Below, piece by piece: positions 6,275 to 11,574 of a DNA stretch of 11,574 nt. Each line of letters begins with the position of its first letter. Within the stretch, counting starts at the first letter, position 1. The stretch is from DATEPR01 sp036502345 (GTDB taxonomy: Bacteria; Actinomycetota; Actinomycetes; Mycobacteriales; Pseudonocardiaceae): assembly GCA_036502345.1 (NCBI GenBank), contig DASXYT010000240.1, positions 1-11,574 on the forward strand, given 5' to 3'. The notes under the pieces are model-generated. The model did not search any database. It was given only the letters and a program-made list of their open reading frames with translations, and had not been told where the DNA came from. A program made the position numbers and the translations under genes.

Positions 6275-7159
6275 GTGAGCGTCCCGCCGTGGCAGCCGGC
6301 CGGGCCTGCCGACCAGCAGCCGGTGTTACCGGACTGCGTTCGGCACCCCGGCCGGCCCACCGGGCTGCGCTGTAGCCGGTGCGACCGGCCGGCGTGCCCG
6401 GAGTGCCTGCGGCCCGCCTCGGTGGGCCAGCACTGTGTGGACTGCGTCGCCGAGGGCTCGCGGACCGTCCGCAGGCCGGTGACGATCGCGGGCGCCACAC
6501 CCACCACGAAGAACTACGTGGTGCCCGGCCTGATCGCGATCAACGTCGCGGTCTTCGTGGTCACGGTGGTGCAGGCGCGCAGCCTGACCAACCTGAACGG
6601 GTCGTCGCTGTTCCAGAACTGGATCCTGTATCCGCTGGCGACCCGTAACGGCAGTTGGTGGCAGCTGATCACGGCGGGCTTCCTGCACGTCAACCCGATC
6701 CACATCCTGATGAACATGGTCGCCCTGTGGATCATCGGGCGGGACCTGGAACGGGTGCTCGGCCCGCTCCGGTTCAGCATCATCTATCTGCTCGGCCTCG
6801 TCGGCGGCAACGTGGCCGTGTTCGTCTTCGGCCAGGTCCAGAGTGCCGAGGCAGGCGCGTCCGGCGCGGTGTTCGCGCTGATGGGCGGCCTGCTGGTGAT
6901 CGTCTACCGGCTCAAGCTGAACGCCAGCCAGGTGATCGGCATGATCGCGATCAACCTGGTGATCAGCGTCGTCATCCCGGGCATCTCGCTGCTCGGGCAC
7001 GTCGGCGGCCTGGTGACCGGTGCCGCGGTGACGTTCGCGCTGATCAACGTGCCGGCGCGGCGCCGGACCATGTGGCAGGCGGTCACCGTGGTGGTCGCGC
7101 TGGTGGTACTGCTCGGCCTGGTGCTGGTCCGGGTGCCCTACATCCCGGACCTGACGTAA
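6275..7159 (+). CDS. Rhomboid family intramembrane serine protease with N-terminal zinc finger
   Basis: This 294-residue protein has two parts. Residues 21-57 carry paired metal ligands C21-x2-H24, C33-x2-C36, C41-x2-C44, H53 and C54-x2-C57, a B-box-like zinc-binding module in the cytoplasm. From about residue 85 there is a rhomboid domain with six or more membrane helices. The segment FLHVNPIHILMNMVALW has the typical HxxxN-type pattern. The catalytic serine is S196 in G-A-S-G, and the catalytic histidine is H242 in LLGHVGGLVTG. Rhomboids cut transmembrane segments of substrate proteins within the membrane; the substrate here is unknown. The GTG at 6275 has GAGGA at 6263-6267 and follows ppiA by 38 bp, so the two are probably co-transcribed. 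Its stop codon is three bases from the stop of the convergent PH-domain gene. Assignment as an active rhomboid is well supported by the Ser/His pair. Confidence 0.94.
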   Translation: MSVPPWQPAGPADQQPVLPDCVRHPGRPTGLRCSRCDRPACPECLRPASVGQHCVDCVAEGSRTVRRPVTIAGATPTTKNYVVPGLIAINVAVFVVTVVQARSLTNLNGSSLFQNWILYPLATRNGSWWQLITAGFLHVNPIHILMNMVALWIIGRDLERVLGPLRFSIIYLLGLVGGNVAVFVFGQVQSAEAGASGAVFALMGGLLVIVYRLKLNASQVIGMIAINLVISVVIPGISLLGHVGGLVTGAAVTFALINVPARRRTMWQAVTVVVALVVLLGLVLVRVPYIPDLT

Positions 7160-7162
7160 CCC

Positions 7163-7591
7163 CTACTGCCAGTAGGACCGCAGCGCGGCGGCCACTTGTT
7201 CCGGCTCGGTGCCCAGGTCCAACCAGCCGAGCACGATCAGGCCGCCGTCCGGGTCCTCGTCGTTGTCGGTGTCCAGTTCCAGCAGCGACACCTGCCGGCC
7301 CAGTCGCCGGGTGGACGACACGCTGATCCGCACCGAACCCCAGGGCAGGTGCTGCCGGCCGCTCATGCGCCGGATCTGGATGCCGTTCACGTCCACCGCC
7401 AGGCGCGGGCGGGCGATCGTGCCGAACAAGGCGAACACGACGAGGCCGATGGTGGCCACGCCGGTCACCAGCCTGCCGATCGGGTCATCGCTGAACACGG
7501 TGTACGCCAGGGTGGCCACCGCGAGCACCCAGGTCGTGGTGATCAGGGCTGACGACGGTGACCACGCGGTCGGCGGCGCTGGGGCGTCCAT
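7163..7591 (-). CDS. PH-domain-containing membrane protein
   Basis: The product is 142 residues, close to Rv0010c of M. tuberculosis (141 residues), which lies at the same place and strand between ppiA and crgA. Two membrane helices are predicted at about 14-34 and 40-60. They are followed by a bacterial PH-like domain: RPRLAVDVNGIQIRR, a W at 84 in LPWGSVRI, RRLGRQVSLLELD, and the C-terminal LIVLGWLDLGTEPEQVAAAL. Such domains usually sit on the cytoplasmic side of the membrane, and no enzymatic residues are expected. The ATG at 7591 was chosen because the protein then begins MDAPAPPTAW, in line with the mycobacterial homologue (MQQTAW). The frame is open for another 27 codons upstream to a GTG at 7672, but that part has no recognisable homology. 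No good ribosome site precedes 7591, so a leaderless transcript is possible. The function is unknown. Confidence 0.85.
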   Translation of the reverse strand: MDAPAPPTAWSPSSALITTTWVLAVATLAYTVFSDDPIGRLVTGVATIGLVVFALFGTIARPRLAVDVNGIQIRRMSGRQHLPWGSVRISVSSTRRLGRQVSLLELDTDNDEDPDGGLIVLGWLDLGTEPEQVAAALRSYWQ

Positions 7592-7709
7592 AGCTGGAGT
7601 CTGGCGTACCGACCGGTGGTTGTGGCACTCGACCGGGTGGTGATCCGTCAGGGCGTAACGCTGTTCGGCCACCCGGGCGACGTTCCTGGTACGTGATCAT
7701 CACTGTGGC

Positions 7710-7715
7710 TAGGCT
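7710..7715 (+). promoter_or_regulatory. -10 element of the SAM methyltransferase gene
   Basis: TAGGCT is a good match to the actinobacterial -10 consensus (TAnnnT) and lies 35 bases before the ATG at 7751, placing the transcript start near 7722 and leaving room for the GAGGAG ribosome site at 7737-7742. No convincing -35 box is seen at 17-18 bp. Confidence 0.45.
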
Positions 7716-7750
7716 GCCTCAGTCGCCCAGACCTCCGAGGAGTTTTCACG

Positions 7751-8551
7751 ATGTCCACCGAACACCTGAGCTGGGTGCCTGCCGATGTCGACCTGAGCAA
7801 GCCCAACCCGGCCAGGGTGTACGACTACATTCTCGGCGGCGCGAACAACTTCGAGGTGGACCGCGAGTTCGCCAAGCAGGTGATGGCGGGACTGCCCGAC
7901 GCGCAGGCGCAGGCCCAGGAGAACAGGGGCTTCCTGCGCCGCGCGGTCAGCTACCTGGCCGAGCAGGGCATCCGCCAGTTCGTGGACCTCGGTTCCGGCA
8001 TCCCGACCGTCGGCAACACGCACGAGGTGGTCCAGCGGATCGACCCGACCGTCAGGGTGGTCTACGTGGACCACGAGCCGGTGGCCGTGGCGCACAGCGA
8101 ACTGATCCTGCAGGACAACGAGAACGCGGCCATCATCCGCGGCGACGTGCGGGACTCGTCGTCGATCCTGAACCACGAGGTCACCAAGCGGCTGATCGAC
8201 TTCGACGAGCCGGTGGCCATCCTGATGTTCGCCGTCCTGCACTTCGTGTCCGACGAGGAGGACCCGTACCGGCTGGTCGCCAGGTATCGGGACGCGACCG
8301 TGCCGGGCAGCTATCTGGCTGTGAGCCACATCACCCAGGACGACCGGCCGGAGATCGGTGAGCTGGTCGAGCAGTACCAGCGCTCGGTCAACATGCTGAC
8401 CGAGCGGACCAACGCCGAGGTGGCCCGGCTGTTCGCCGGATACGACCTGATCGACCCCGGTGTGGTGTTCACCCGGGAGTGGCGGCCGGAACTGGACCTG
8501 GACTACGCCAACGCCTCGTTGCTCTACGGCGCCGTGGGCCAGCGGATCTGA
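7751..8551 (+). CDS. SAM-dependent methyltransferase, DUF574 / Methyltransf_19 family
   Basis: This is a 266-residue cytoplasmic protein of a methyltransferase family expanded in Streptomyces and other filamentous actinobacteria. The family signature NPARVYDYILGGANNFEVDR is at 19-38. The SAM-binding Rossmann motif is DLGSG at 79-83 (FVDLGSGIPTVGNTHEVV). The acidic end of strand 2 is at D107 (VVYVDHEP), D132 follows in RGDVRD, and motif IV is replaced by ILMFAVLHFV at 157-166. The C-terminal part has LDLDYANASLLYGAVG. The start ATG has GAGGAG eight bases upstream. Its methyl acceptor is unknown. It stands alone between the PH-domain gene and crgA, which are neighbours in M. tuberculosis, so it looks like a lineage-specific insertion. 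Base composition does not differ visibly from its neighbours, so a recent foreign origin is not indicated. Confidence 0.93.
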   Translation: MSTEHLSWVPADVDLSKPNPARVYDYILGGANNFEVDREFAKQVMAGLPDAQAQAQENRGFLRRAVSYLAEQGIRQFVDLGSGIPTVGNTHEVVQRIDPTVRVVYVDHEPVAVAHSELILQDNENAAIIRGDVRDSSSILNHEVTKRLIDFDEPVAILMFAVLHFVSDEEDPYRLVARYRDATVPGSYLAVSHITQDDRPEIGELVEQYQRSVNMLTERTNAEVARLFAGYDLIDPGVVFTREWRPELDLDYANASLLYGAVGQRI

Positions 8552-8590
8552 GCACCACCGCTGAGCTCGCTCGTGCGGTCTTGCACAAAG

Positions 8591-8612
8591 TTGTCCACAG
8601 GAGTTGTCCCCA
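8591..8612 (+). promoter_or_regulatory. Pair of DnaA-box-like 9-mers
   Basis: TTGTCCACA at 8591-8599 is a perfect actinobacterial DnaA box. TTGTCCCCA at 8604-8612, same orientation with starts 13 bp apart, differs at one position. The second overlaps a small hairpin, TCCCC-ACT-GGGGA (8607-8619). They lie between the 3' ends of the methyltransferase gene and crgA, so they are not in a promoter region. The origin itself is expected some kilobases upstream of gyrA. Confidence 0.5.
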
Positions 8613-8645
8613 CTGGGGATGACTTACAGGTGTGTCGTTTGGTGA

Positions 8646-8674
8646 CCGACAGATGAACGCCGCTCAACTGTCGG
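8646..8674. terminator. Inverted repeat between the methyltransferase gene and crgA
   Basis: CCGACAG at 8646-8652 and CTGTCGG at 8668-8674 are perfect 7-bp inverted repeats with a 15-base loop. They lie in the 158-bp gap between two convergent genes, so a termination role for either transcript is reasonable. There is no T tract. The loop also contains TGAACGCCGCT (8654-8664), which recurs at 8698-8708. Confidence 0.4.
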
Positions 8675-8709
8675 ATGTAGCGGGCTCCCCGGACGGGTGA
8701 ACGCCGCTG

Positions 8710-8976
8710 CTAACGCCACCGCATCGTCATGAGCAGGCCGCCGATCATCAGCACGAACCCGATGGCGAAGTTCCACGACCCGAGCGCGTTCATGAACGGG
8801 ATCTTGTCCGACGCGATATAGGTGAGCACCAGCCATGCGAGGCCGAGCAGCATCAGGCCCAGCATCACCGTGATGTAGACCGGATTCGAAGGGCCGGCCA
8901 TCCGTGCCTTCACCGGCGTGCGGCGGTCGGCCGGCGCGGTGTAGACGGCCTTCTTGCGGACCTTGGACTTTGGCAT
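8710..8976 (-). CDS. crgA: Cell division protein CrgA
   Basis: CrgA is a small actinobacterial inner-membrane protein that binds FtsZ, FtsQ, FtsI (PBP3) and CwsA in mycobacteria and stabilises the divisome; in Streptomyces it restrains septation in aerial hyphae. The protein is 88 residues and starts with the diagnostic MPKSKVRKK. It has two membrane helices, about 33-54 and 68-85, a short linker (SDKIPFMNALGSWNFAI) and the ending LLMTMRWR, nearly the same as mycobacterial LLLTMRWH. The ATG at 8976 is preceded by GAGGA four bases upstream. The minus-strand frame stays open far upstream of this start (to about 10785), but only the part from 8976 onward matches CrgA. It is divergent from the sortase gene and convergent with the methyltransferase gene. 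Confidence 0.97.
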   Translation of the reverse strand: MPKSKVRKKAVYTAPADRRTPVKARMAGPSNPVYITVMLGLMLLGLAWLVLTYIASDKIPFMNALGSWNFAIGFVLMIGGLLMTMRWR

Positions 8977-9207
8977 GATGTCCTCGCCTGCGTGGAACTG
9001 GTGCCTTGGGCGTCGTCGCCGGGCAGTGGCGCGTACGGTGGGACAGCGGCCGCAACGCGACCCCGTCCAGGTGAACACGTTAACGTAACCGAGGAGTCCA
9101 GCGAACAACGACCGGACTTCAAGTCGGTCAAACGTCGGCTCGGCCATCCTTGACGGGCGCAGTCGCAGAGTGTTCGGGCAGGCAACGCACGGTTCGGAGG
9201 ATCGAGG
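8977..9207. promoter_or_regulatory. Divergent intergenic region between crgA and the sortase gene
   Basis: This 231-bp region must carry promoters for both genes. On the minus strand, TTGTTC followed after 15 bp by TACGTT is a possible crgA promoter. Its -10 overlaps a perfect 10-bp palindrome, ACGTTAACGT, at 9077-9086, which could be an operator. On the plus strand TTGACG at 9150-9155 could be a -35, but no good -10 follows. A GGAGG ribosome site for the sortase gene is at 9196-9200. I see no small gene or RNA here. Confidence 0.4.
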
Positions 9208-10698
9208 GTGAGTCAACAGCCACCGCCCCCGCCAGGGCGGGACGGGCCGTGGCCGTCGCGCCGGCCGCAGGGCAGGCCGCAGGGAGCCCCACAGGGCAGG
9301 CCGCAAGGACGAACCGGACCACAGGGACCTCCAGGAGCTGCCGGACCCCAGGGACCAATTGGACCACAGGCTGCTCAGCCACCTGCCGTCCCACCCCGTC
9401 CCACCGGCGATCGACCGACGATGTTCATCCCGAAGGTCGACGAGACCGAGTTCATCCCGAGGGTCGAGGACTTCGGCGCGGTCAGCCAGGGCACCACCCC
9501 GGCCGCCGGCGGGCCGGTCTACCCGGACCGGGACCCGGACGACTACCAGCCGAGGCACGGCAGCATCGCCGATCTCGGTGGCGCGGCGGCTTCGGCAGGC
9601 GGTCCTGGCCCGATCGGTGGTCCTGGCCCGGTCGGCGCCCCTGGTCCGGTTGGTGGCGTGGGCCCGGTCAACAGCATCGGTGCGCGTCTCGGCGCCGGGC
9701 CGCCCGGCGGCTACCAGGCCGGTGACGACCGCACCGAGTACTTCGGCAGTGGCTTCGACAGCGCCAGTTTCGACCGGCCCGAGTTCGACAGCACCGGTTT
9801 CACCAGCCCGGGTTTCGACAGTCCTGGTTTCGACAGCACGAGGTTCGAGCCGCTCGATTCCGGCACCCGCCCGCCGATCCCGGCGCCCAGGTCCGGTCGC
9901 ACCGCGCTGCACACCATCGGCGAGGTGCTGATCACCTGCGGCATGGTCGTCCTGCTGTTCGTGGTCTACGAGCTGTACATCACCGACATCTTCTCTGCGC
10001 AGAAGCAGGCCAGCGCGACCACGTCGCTGGACAAGGAATGGGACACCGTCACCGGTCCGGTGCGGACCAACCACTACGACCTGACCGACGGCCACGGCAT
10101 CGCGAAGCTCTACATCCCGGCGTTCGGCCAGGACTATGTGTTCACCGTGATCGAGGGGACCACGCAGAACGACCTCGCGATCGGTCCCGGGCACTACCCG
10201 GGCAGCGCGCTGCCCGGCCAGCCGGGTGACATGGCGGTGGCCGGCCACCGCGTCGGTGAGGGCGCCCCGTTCGACGACCTCGGCCTGGTGCAGTCCTGCG
10301 ACGCGATCCTCGTCGAGACGCAGACCGACTGGTATGTGTACCGGACGCTGCCGATGGCCAACGAGGTCGCGGGCTGGACCACCGACAAGGGCAGGACCAC
10401 GCAGTGCGCGGGCGCCAACGGCGAGGCCAAGGTGCAGCCGCTGGGCGGGCTCTACTCGCAGACCGTCGGCCGGGAGATCGTGCTGCCGACCGAGGGCGAC
10501 GTCGTGGCCCCGATCCCGCATCACCCCGGCGCGAAGGTGTCGGCAGGCCAGGAGGCTTCCCTGCTCACGCTGACCACCTGTAACCCGAAGTTCTCCGCGG
10601 CGCAGCGGATGATCCTGCACGCCGTGCTGGTCAAGGATTGGAAGAAGGACGCCAAGGATCCCAACAAGATGCCGCCGGAGATGAAGGAGACCAGCTGA
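9208..10698 (+). CDS. Class E sortase with long repetitive N-terminal region
   Basis: This 496-residue protein is a membrane-anchored cysteine transpeptidase of the sortase superfamily. Residues 1-75 are P/Q/G/R-rich with collagen-like G-P-Q / G-P-P triplets. FIPKVDE and FIPRVED are near-repeats at about 73-87. GPGPIGGPGPVGAPGPV lies at about 131-150. Phenylalanines at 183, 188, 193, 198, 203, 208 and 213 follow an exact five-residue period (FDS-type units). A membrane helix at about 236-258 separates this cytoplasmic part from the outer catalytic domain. Catalytic residues are H347 (AGHRVG), C458 (TLTTCNP) and R467 (QRMILHAVL). TLTTCNP is typical of class E enzymes, which usually use LAxTG signals on pilin or secreted proteins; no such substrate is encoded in this window. 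The GTG at 9208 has GGAGG seven bases upstream. Its stop overlaps the next ATG by one base, so translation is probably coupled. Typical class E sortases are shorter; the extra length is the N-terminus. Confidence 0.95.
   Translation: MSQQPPPPPGRDGPWPSRRPQGRPQGAPQGRPQGRTGPQGPPGAAGPQGPIGPQAAQPPAVPPRPTGDRPTMFIPKVDETEFIPRVEDFGAVSQGTTPAAGGPVYPDRDPDDYQPRHGSIADLGGAAASAGGPGPIGGPGPVGAPGPVGGVGPVNSIGARLGAGPPGGYQAGDDRTEYFGSGFDSASFDRPEFDSTGFTSPGFDSPGFDSTRFEPLDSGTRPPIPAPRSGRTALHTIGEVLITCGMVVLLFVVYELYITDIFSAQKQASATTSLDKEWDTVTGPVRTNHYDLTDGHGIAKLYIPAFGQDYVFTVIEGTTQNDLAIGPGHYPGSALPGQPGDMAVAGHRVGEGAPFDDLGLVQSCDAILVETQTDWYVYRTLPMANEVAGWTTDKGRTTQCAGANGEAKVQPLGGLYSQTVGREIVLPTEGDVVAPIPHHPGAKVSAGQEASLLTLTTCNPKFSAAQRMILHAVLVKDWKKDAKDPNKMPPEMKETS
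9754..9846 (+). repeat. Seven-unit FDS-type repeat (15-bp period) in the sortase gene
   Basis: Seven consecutive units of five codons place F at residues 183 to 213 in steps of five. Most units read x-x-F-D-S, with variants F-D-R, F-T-S and F-E-P. At DNA level TTCGACAG recurs with 15-bp spacing. The pattern is regular enough to suggest unit duplication within the coding region. Confidence 0.85.
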
Positions 10699-10856
10699 TG
10701 TACGGCTGGATCTGGCGGCATCTACCTGGCCCCGTCGCGGTGCGGATCGCGTTGGCCGTCGTGCTCGTGGTCGGCGTGGTCGCACTGCTGTTCTTCGTCG
10801 TGTTCCCGTTCGTGGACCCGCTGTTGCCGTTCAACGACGTCACGGCGGGCGGCTGA
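10698..10856 (+). CDS. Small conserved membrane protein (52 aa), coupled to the sortase gene
   Basis: The ATG at 10698-10700 overlaps the sortase stop in TGATG, and GAAGGAG at 10683-10689 provides a ribosome site. The product begins MYGWIWRHLPGPVAVR, has one membrane helix at about residues 16-38 (rich in V, L and F), and ends FPFVDPLLPFNDVTAGG. I recall similar small proteins with MYGWIWR starts next to class E sortases or pabA in other actinobacteria, but I know no function. The short basic/aromatic N-terminus and the single helix suggest an N-in, C-out membrane protein. One-base overlap with the sortase gene suggests equal translation and possibly a physical partner. A longer in-frame version from 10638 would overlap the sortase gene by 61 bases and is unlikely. 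Confidence 0.85.
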   Translation: MYGWIWRHLPGPVAVRIALAVVLVVGVVALLFFVVFPFVDPLLPFNDVTAGG

Positions 10857-10862
10857 GCCCGA

Positions 10863-10876
10863 TAACCTGTGCTCCA
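10863..10876 (+). promoter_or_regulatory. -10 element for a probable leaderless pabA/trpG transcript
   Basis: TAACCT at 10863-10868 fits the actinobacterial -10 consensus and ends seven bases before the A of the pabA start codon. No Shine-Dalgarno precedes the gene. Together this suggests that transcription begins at or next to the ATG, giving a leaderless message. No clear -35 is seen. Confidence 0.5.
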
Positions 10877-11535
10877 TGCGAGTGCTGGTGGTCGACAACT
10901 ACGACAGCTTCGTCTACAACCTGGTCCAGTACCTGGCCCAGTTGGACGTGGACTGCCGGGTCCTGCGCAACGACGCGCCGGAACTGCAGGGCGCGGCGTT
11001 GGCCGTCGAACTGGACGCCGTCGGCGGCGTCCTGGTCAGTCCCGGCCCGAGCACGCCGGAGCGTGCCGGCGCCAGCATCGACGTGATCCGTGAGTGCGCG
11101 AGACGCGCGCTGCCCGTGCTCGGCGTATGTCTTGGCCACCAGGCGATCGGCGTGGCCTGGGGTGGAGTGGTGGACAGGGCGCCGGAGTTGCTGCACGGCA
11201 AGACCAGCCAGGTCTACCACGACGGCGTCGGCGTGCTGGCGGGCCTGCCCAACCCGTTCACCGCCACCAGGTACCACTCGCTGACCGTGCTGCCCGAGAC
11301 CGTGCCCGCCGAGTTCGAGGTCACCGGGCGCACCGACACCGGCATCGTGATGGCCATGCGGCACCGCGAGTTGCCGGTGGAGGGTGTGCAGTTCCACCCC
11401 GAGTCCGTGCTCACCGACTCCGGCCACCGGATGCTGGCCAACTGGCTGGCCGTGTGCGGTCACCGGGTCGCCGAGGCCACCGTCGCCGACCTGGAGGGCC
11501 AGATGCGCATCCTGGCCGACGCCGCTCGAATCTGA
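10876..11535 (+). CDS. pabA: Aminodeoxychorismate / anthranilate synthase component II (class I glutamine amidotransferase)
   Basis: This subunit hydrolyses glutamine and passes ammonia to a PabB- or TrpE-type partner acting on chorismate, for folate or tryptophan synthesis. The protein has 219 residues and a single class I GATase domain. The opening VLVVDNYDSFVYNLVQYL, the oxyanion region GVLVSPGPSTPERAG, the nucleophile C85 in GVCLGHQA, and the triad residues H174 and E176 in QFHPESVLT are all present. The substrate-contacting HGKTS segment and RYHSL are also seen. In actinobacteria this gene sits next to pknB and is often called trpG (Rv0013); I cannot tell PabA from TrpG by sequence, and many such proteins serve both enzymes. 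The partner subunit is not in the window. It lies 19 bp after the small membrane protein gene and seems to have its own leaderless promoter. Confidence 0.95.
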   Translation: MRVLVVDNYDSFVYNLVQYLAQLDVDCRVLRNDAPELQGAALAVELDAVGGVLVSPGPSTPERAGASIDVIRECARRALPVLGVCLGHQAIGVAWGGVVDRAPELLHGKTSQVYHDGVGVLAGLPNPFTATRYHSLTVLPETVPAEFEVTGRTDTGIVMAMRHRELPVEGVQFHPESVLTDSGHRMLANWLAVCGHRVAEATVADLEGQMRILADAARI

Positions 11536-11554
11536 CCCAGAACGACAACAGGCC

Positions 11555-11574
11555 CCCGCGGAACTTTCCGCGGG
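11555..11574. terminator. Hairpin after pabA, cut by the window end
   Basis: CCCGCGG at 11555-11561 and CCGCGGG at 11568-11574 pair perfectly around the six-base loop AACTTT, 20 bases after the pabA stop. The stem may continue beyond the window, since GGCC precedes the left arm. In related genomes a convergent serine/threonine kinase gene (pknB) follows, so this is probably a shared terminator. Confidence 0.7.

Noticed and set aside
7592..7672. N-terminal extension of the PH-domain protein from GTG 7672
   Set aside because: The extra 27 residues have no similarity to the mycobacterial homologue and no membrane or domain content; the start at 7591 gives the family length.
9232..9660. Collagen-like triplets considered as a surface collagen protein
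   Set aside because: They precede the membrane helix of the sortase, so they lie in the cytoplasm, and there is no signal peptide; the stretches are too short and broken for a stable triple helix.
9711..9944. Minus-strand frame with a regular LSKPG-type repeat
   Set aside because: The repeat is the antisense image of the FDS coding repeat in the sortase gene. It has no ribosome site and no independent support.
8977..10785. Minus-strand frame open far upstream of crgA, giving a 691-residue protein
   Set aside because: Only the last 88 residues match CrgA. The rest is antisense to the sortase gene and reflects few stop codons in high-GC DNA.
1..11574. CRISPR array, transposon, integrase or attachment site
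   Set aside because: No repeat-spacer pattern, terminal inverted repeats or recombinase motifs were seen. The two tRNA genes have no duplicated 3' ends nearby that would suggest an integrated element.

Overview
This window looks like the chromosomal segment just after gyrA in a high-GC actinobacterium, most probably of the order Pseudonocardiales (relatives of Amycolatopsis and Kibdelosporangium). The evidence is the strong G/C bias at third codon positions, the GTG starts, and a gene order close to Mycobacterium tuberculosis Rv0006-Rv0013: gyrA, DUF3566 protein, tRNA-Ile, tRNA-Ala, a CwsA-position gene, ppiA, a PH-domain membrane protein, crgA, and a trpG/pabA glutaminase. The lineage is inferred from protein similarity I recognise and from gene order; no search was run.

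Layout. Bases 1-3056 hold the 3' part of gyrA and a DUF3566 membrane protein, likely one operon. Bases 3070-3515 hold a tRNA-Ile(GAT), the 40-residue DLW-39 protein, a strong terminator-type hairpin and a tRNA-Ala(TGC). Bases 3613-4901 hold a DUF899 thioredoxin-like protein and a DUF2020-like lipoprotein. Bases 4980-7591 hold a CwsA-like single-span membrane protein (minus), the cyclophilin ppiA, a zinc-finger rhomboid protease and a PH-domain membrane protein (minus). Bases 7751-8551 hold a DUF574-type SAM methyltransferase. Bases 8552-8709 carry two DnaA-box-like 9-mers. Bases 8710-8976 hold the division gene crgA (minus). Bases 9208-11535 hold a class E sortase with a long repetitive N-terminus, a 52-residue membrane protein overlapping it by one base, and the class I glutamine amidotransferase pabA/trpG. 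The window ends inside a terminator-like hairpin. No gene-free stretch reaches 300 bases; the longest is 8977-9207.

How the genes fit together. Much of the block concerns the cell envelope and division: crgA, the CwsA-like gene, a sortase, a rhomboid protease, a lipoprotein and a cyclophilin. The rest is housekeeping (gyrase, tRNAs, aromatic amino acid/folate synthesis). The M. tuberculosis CwsA and CrgA proteins act together in division and polar growth, so both genes lying here, about 3.5 kb apart, is consistent with the known arrangement.

I do not see a clearly new defence, mobile or biosynthetic system. There is no CRISPR array, transposase or integrase. The points most worth a second look are a possible tRNA promoter nested inside a terminator hairpin, the histone-H1-like CwsA-position protein, the sortase N-terminal repeats (including an exact five-residue phenylalanine periodicity), and the DnaA-box pair near crgA.
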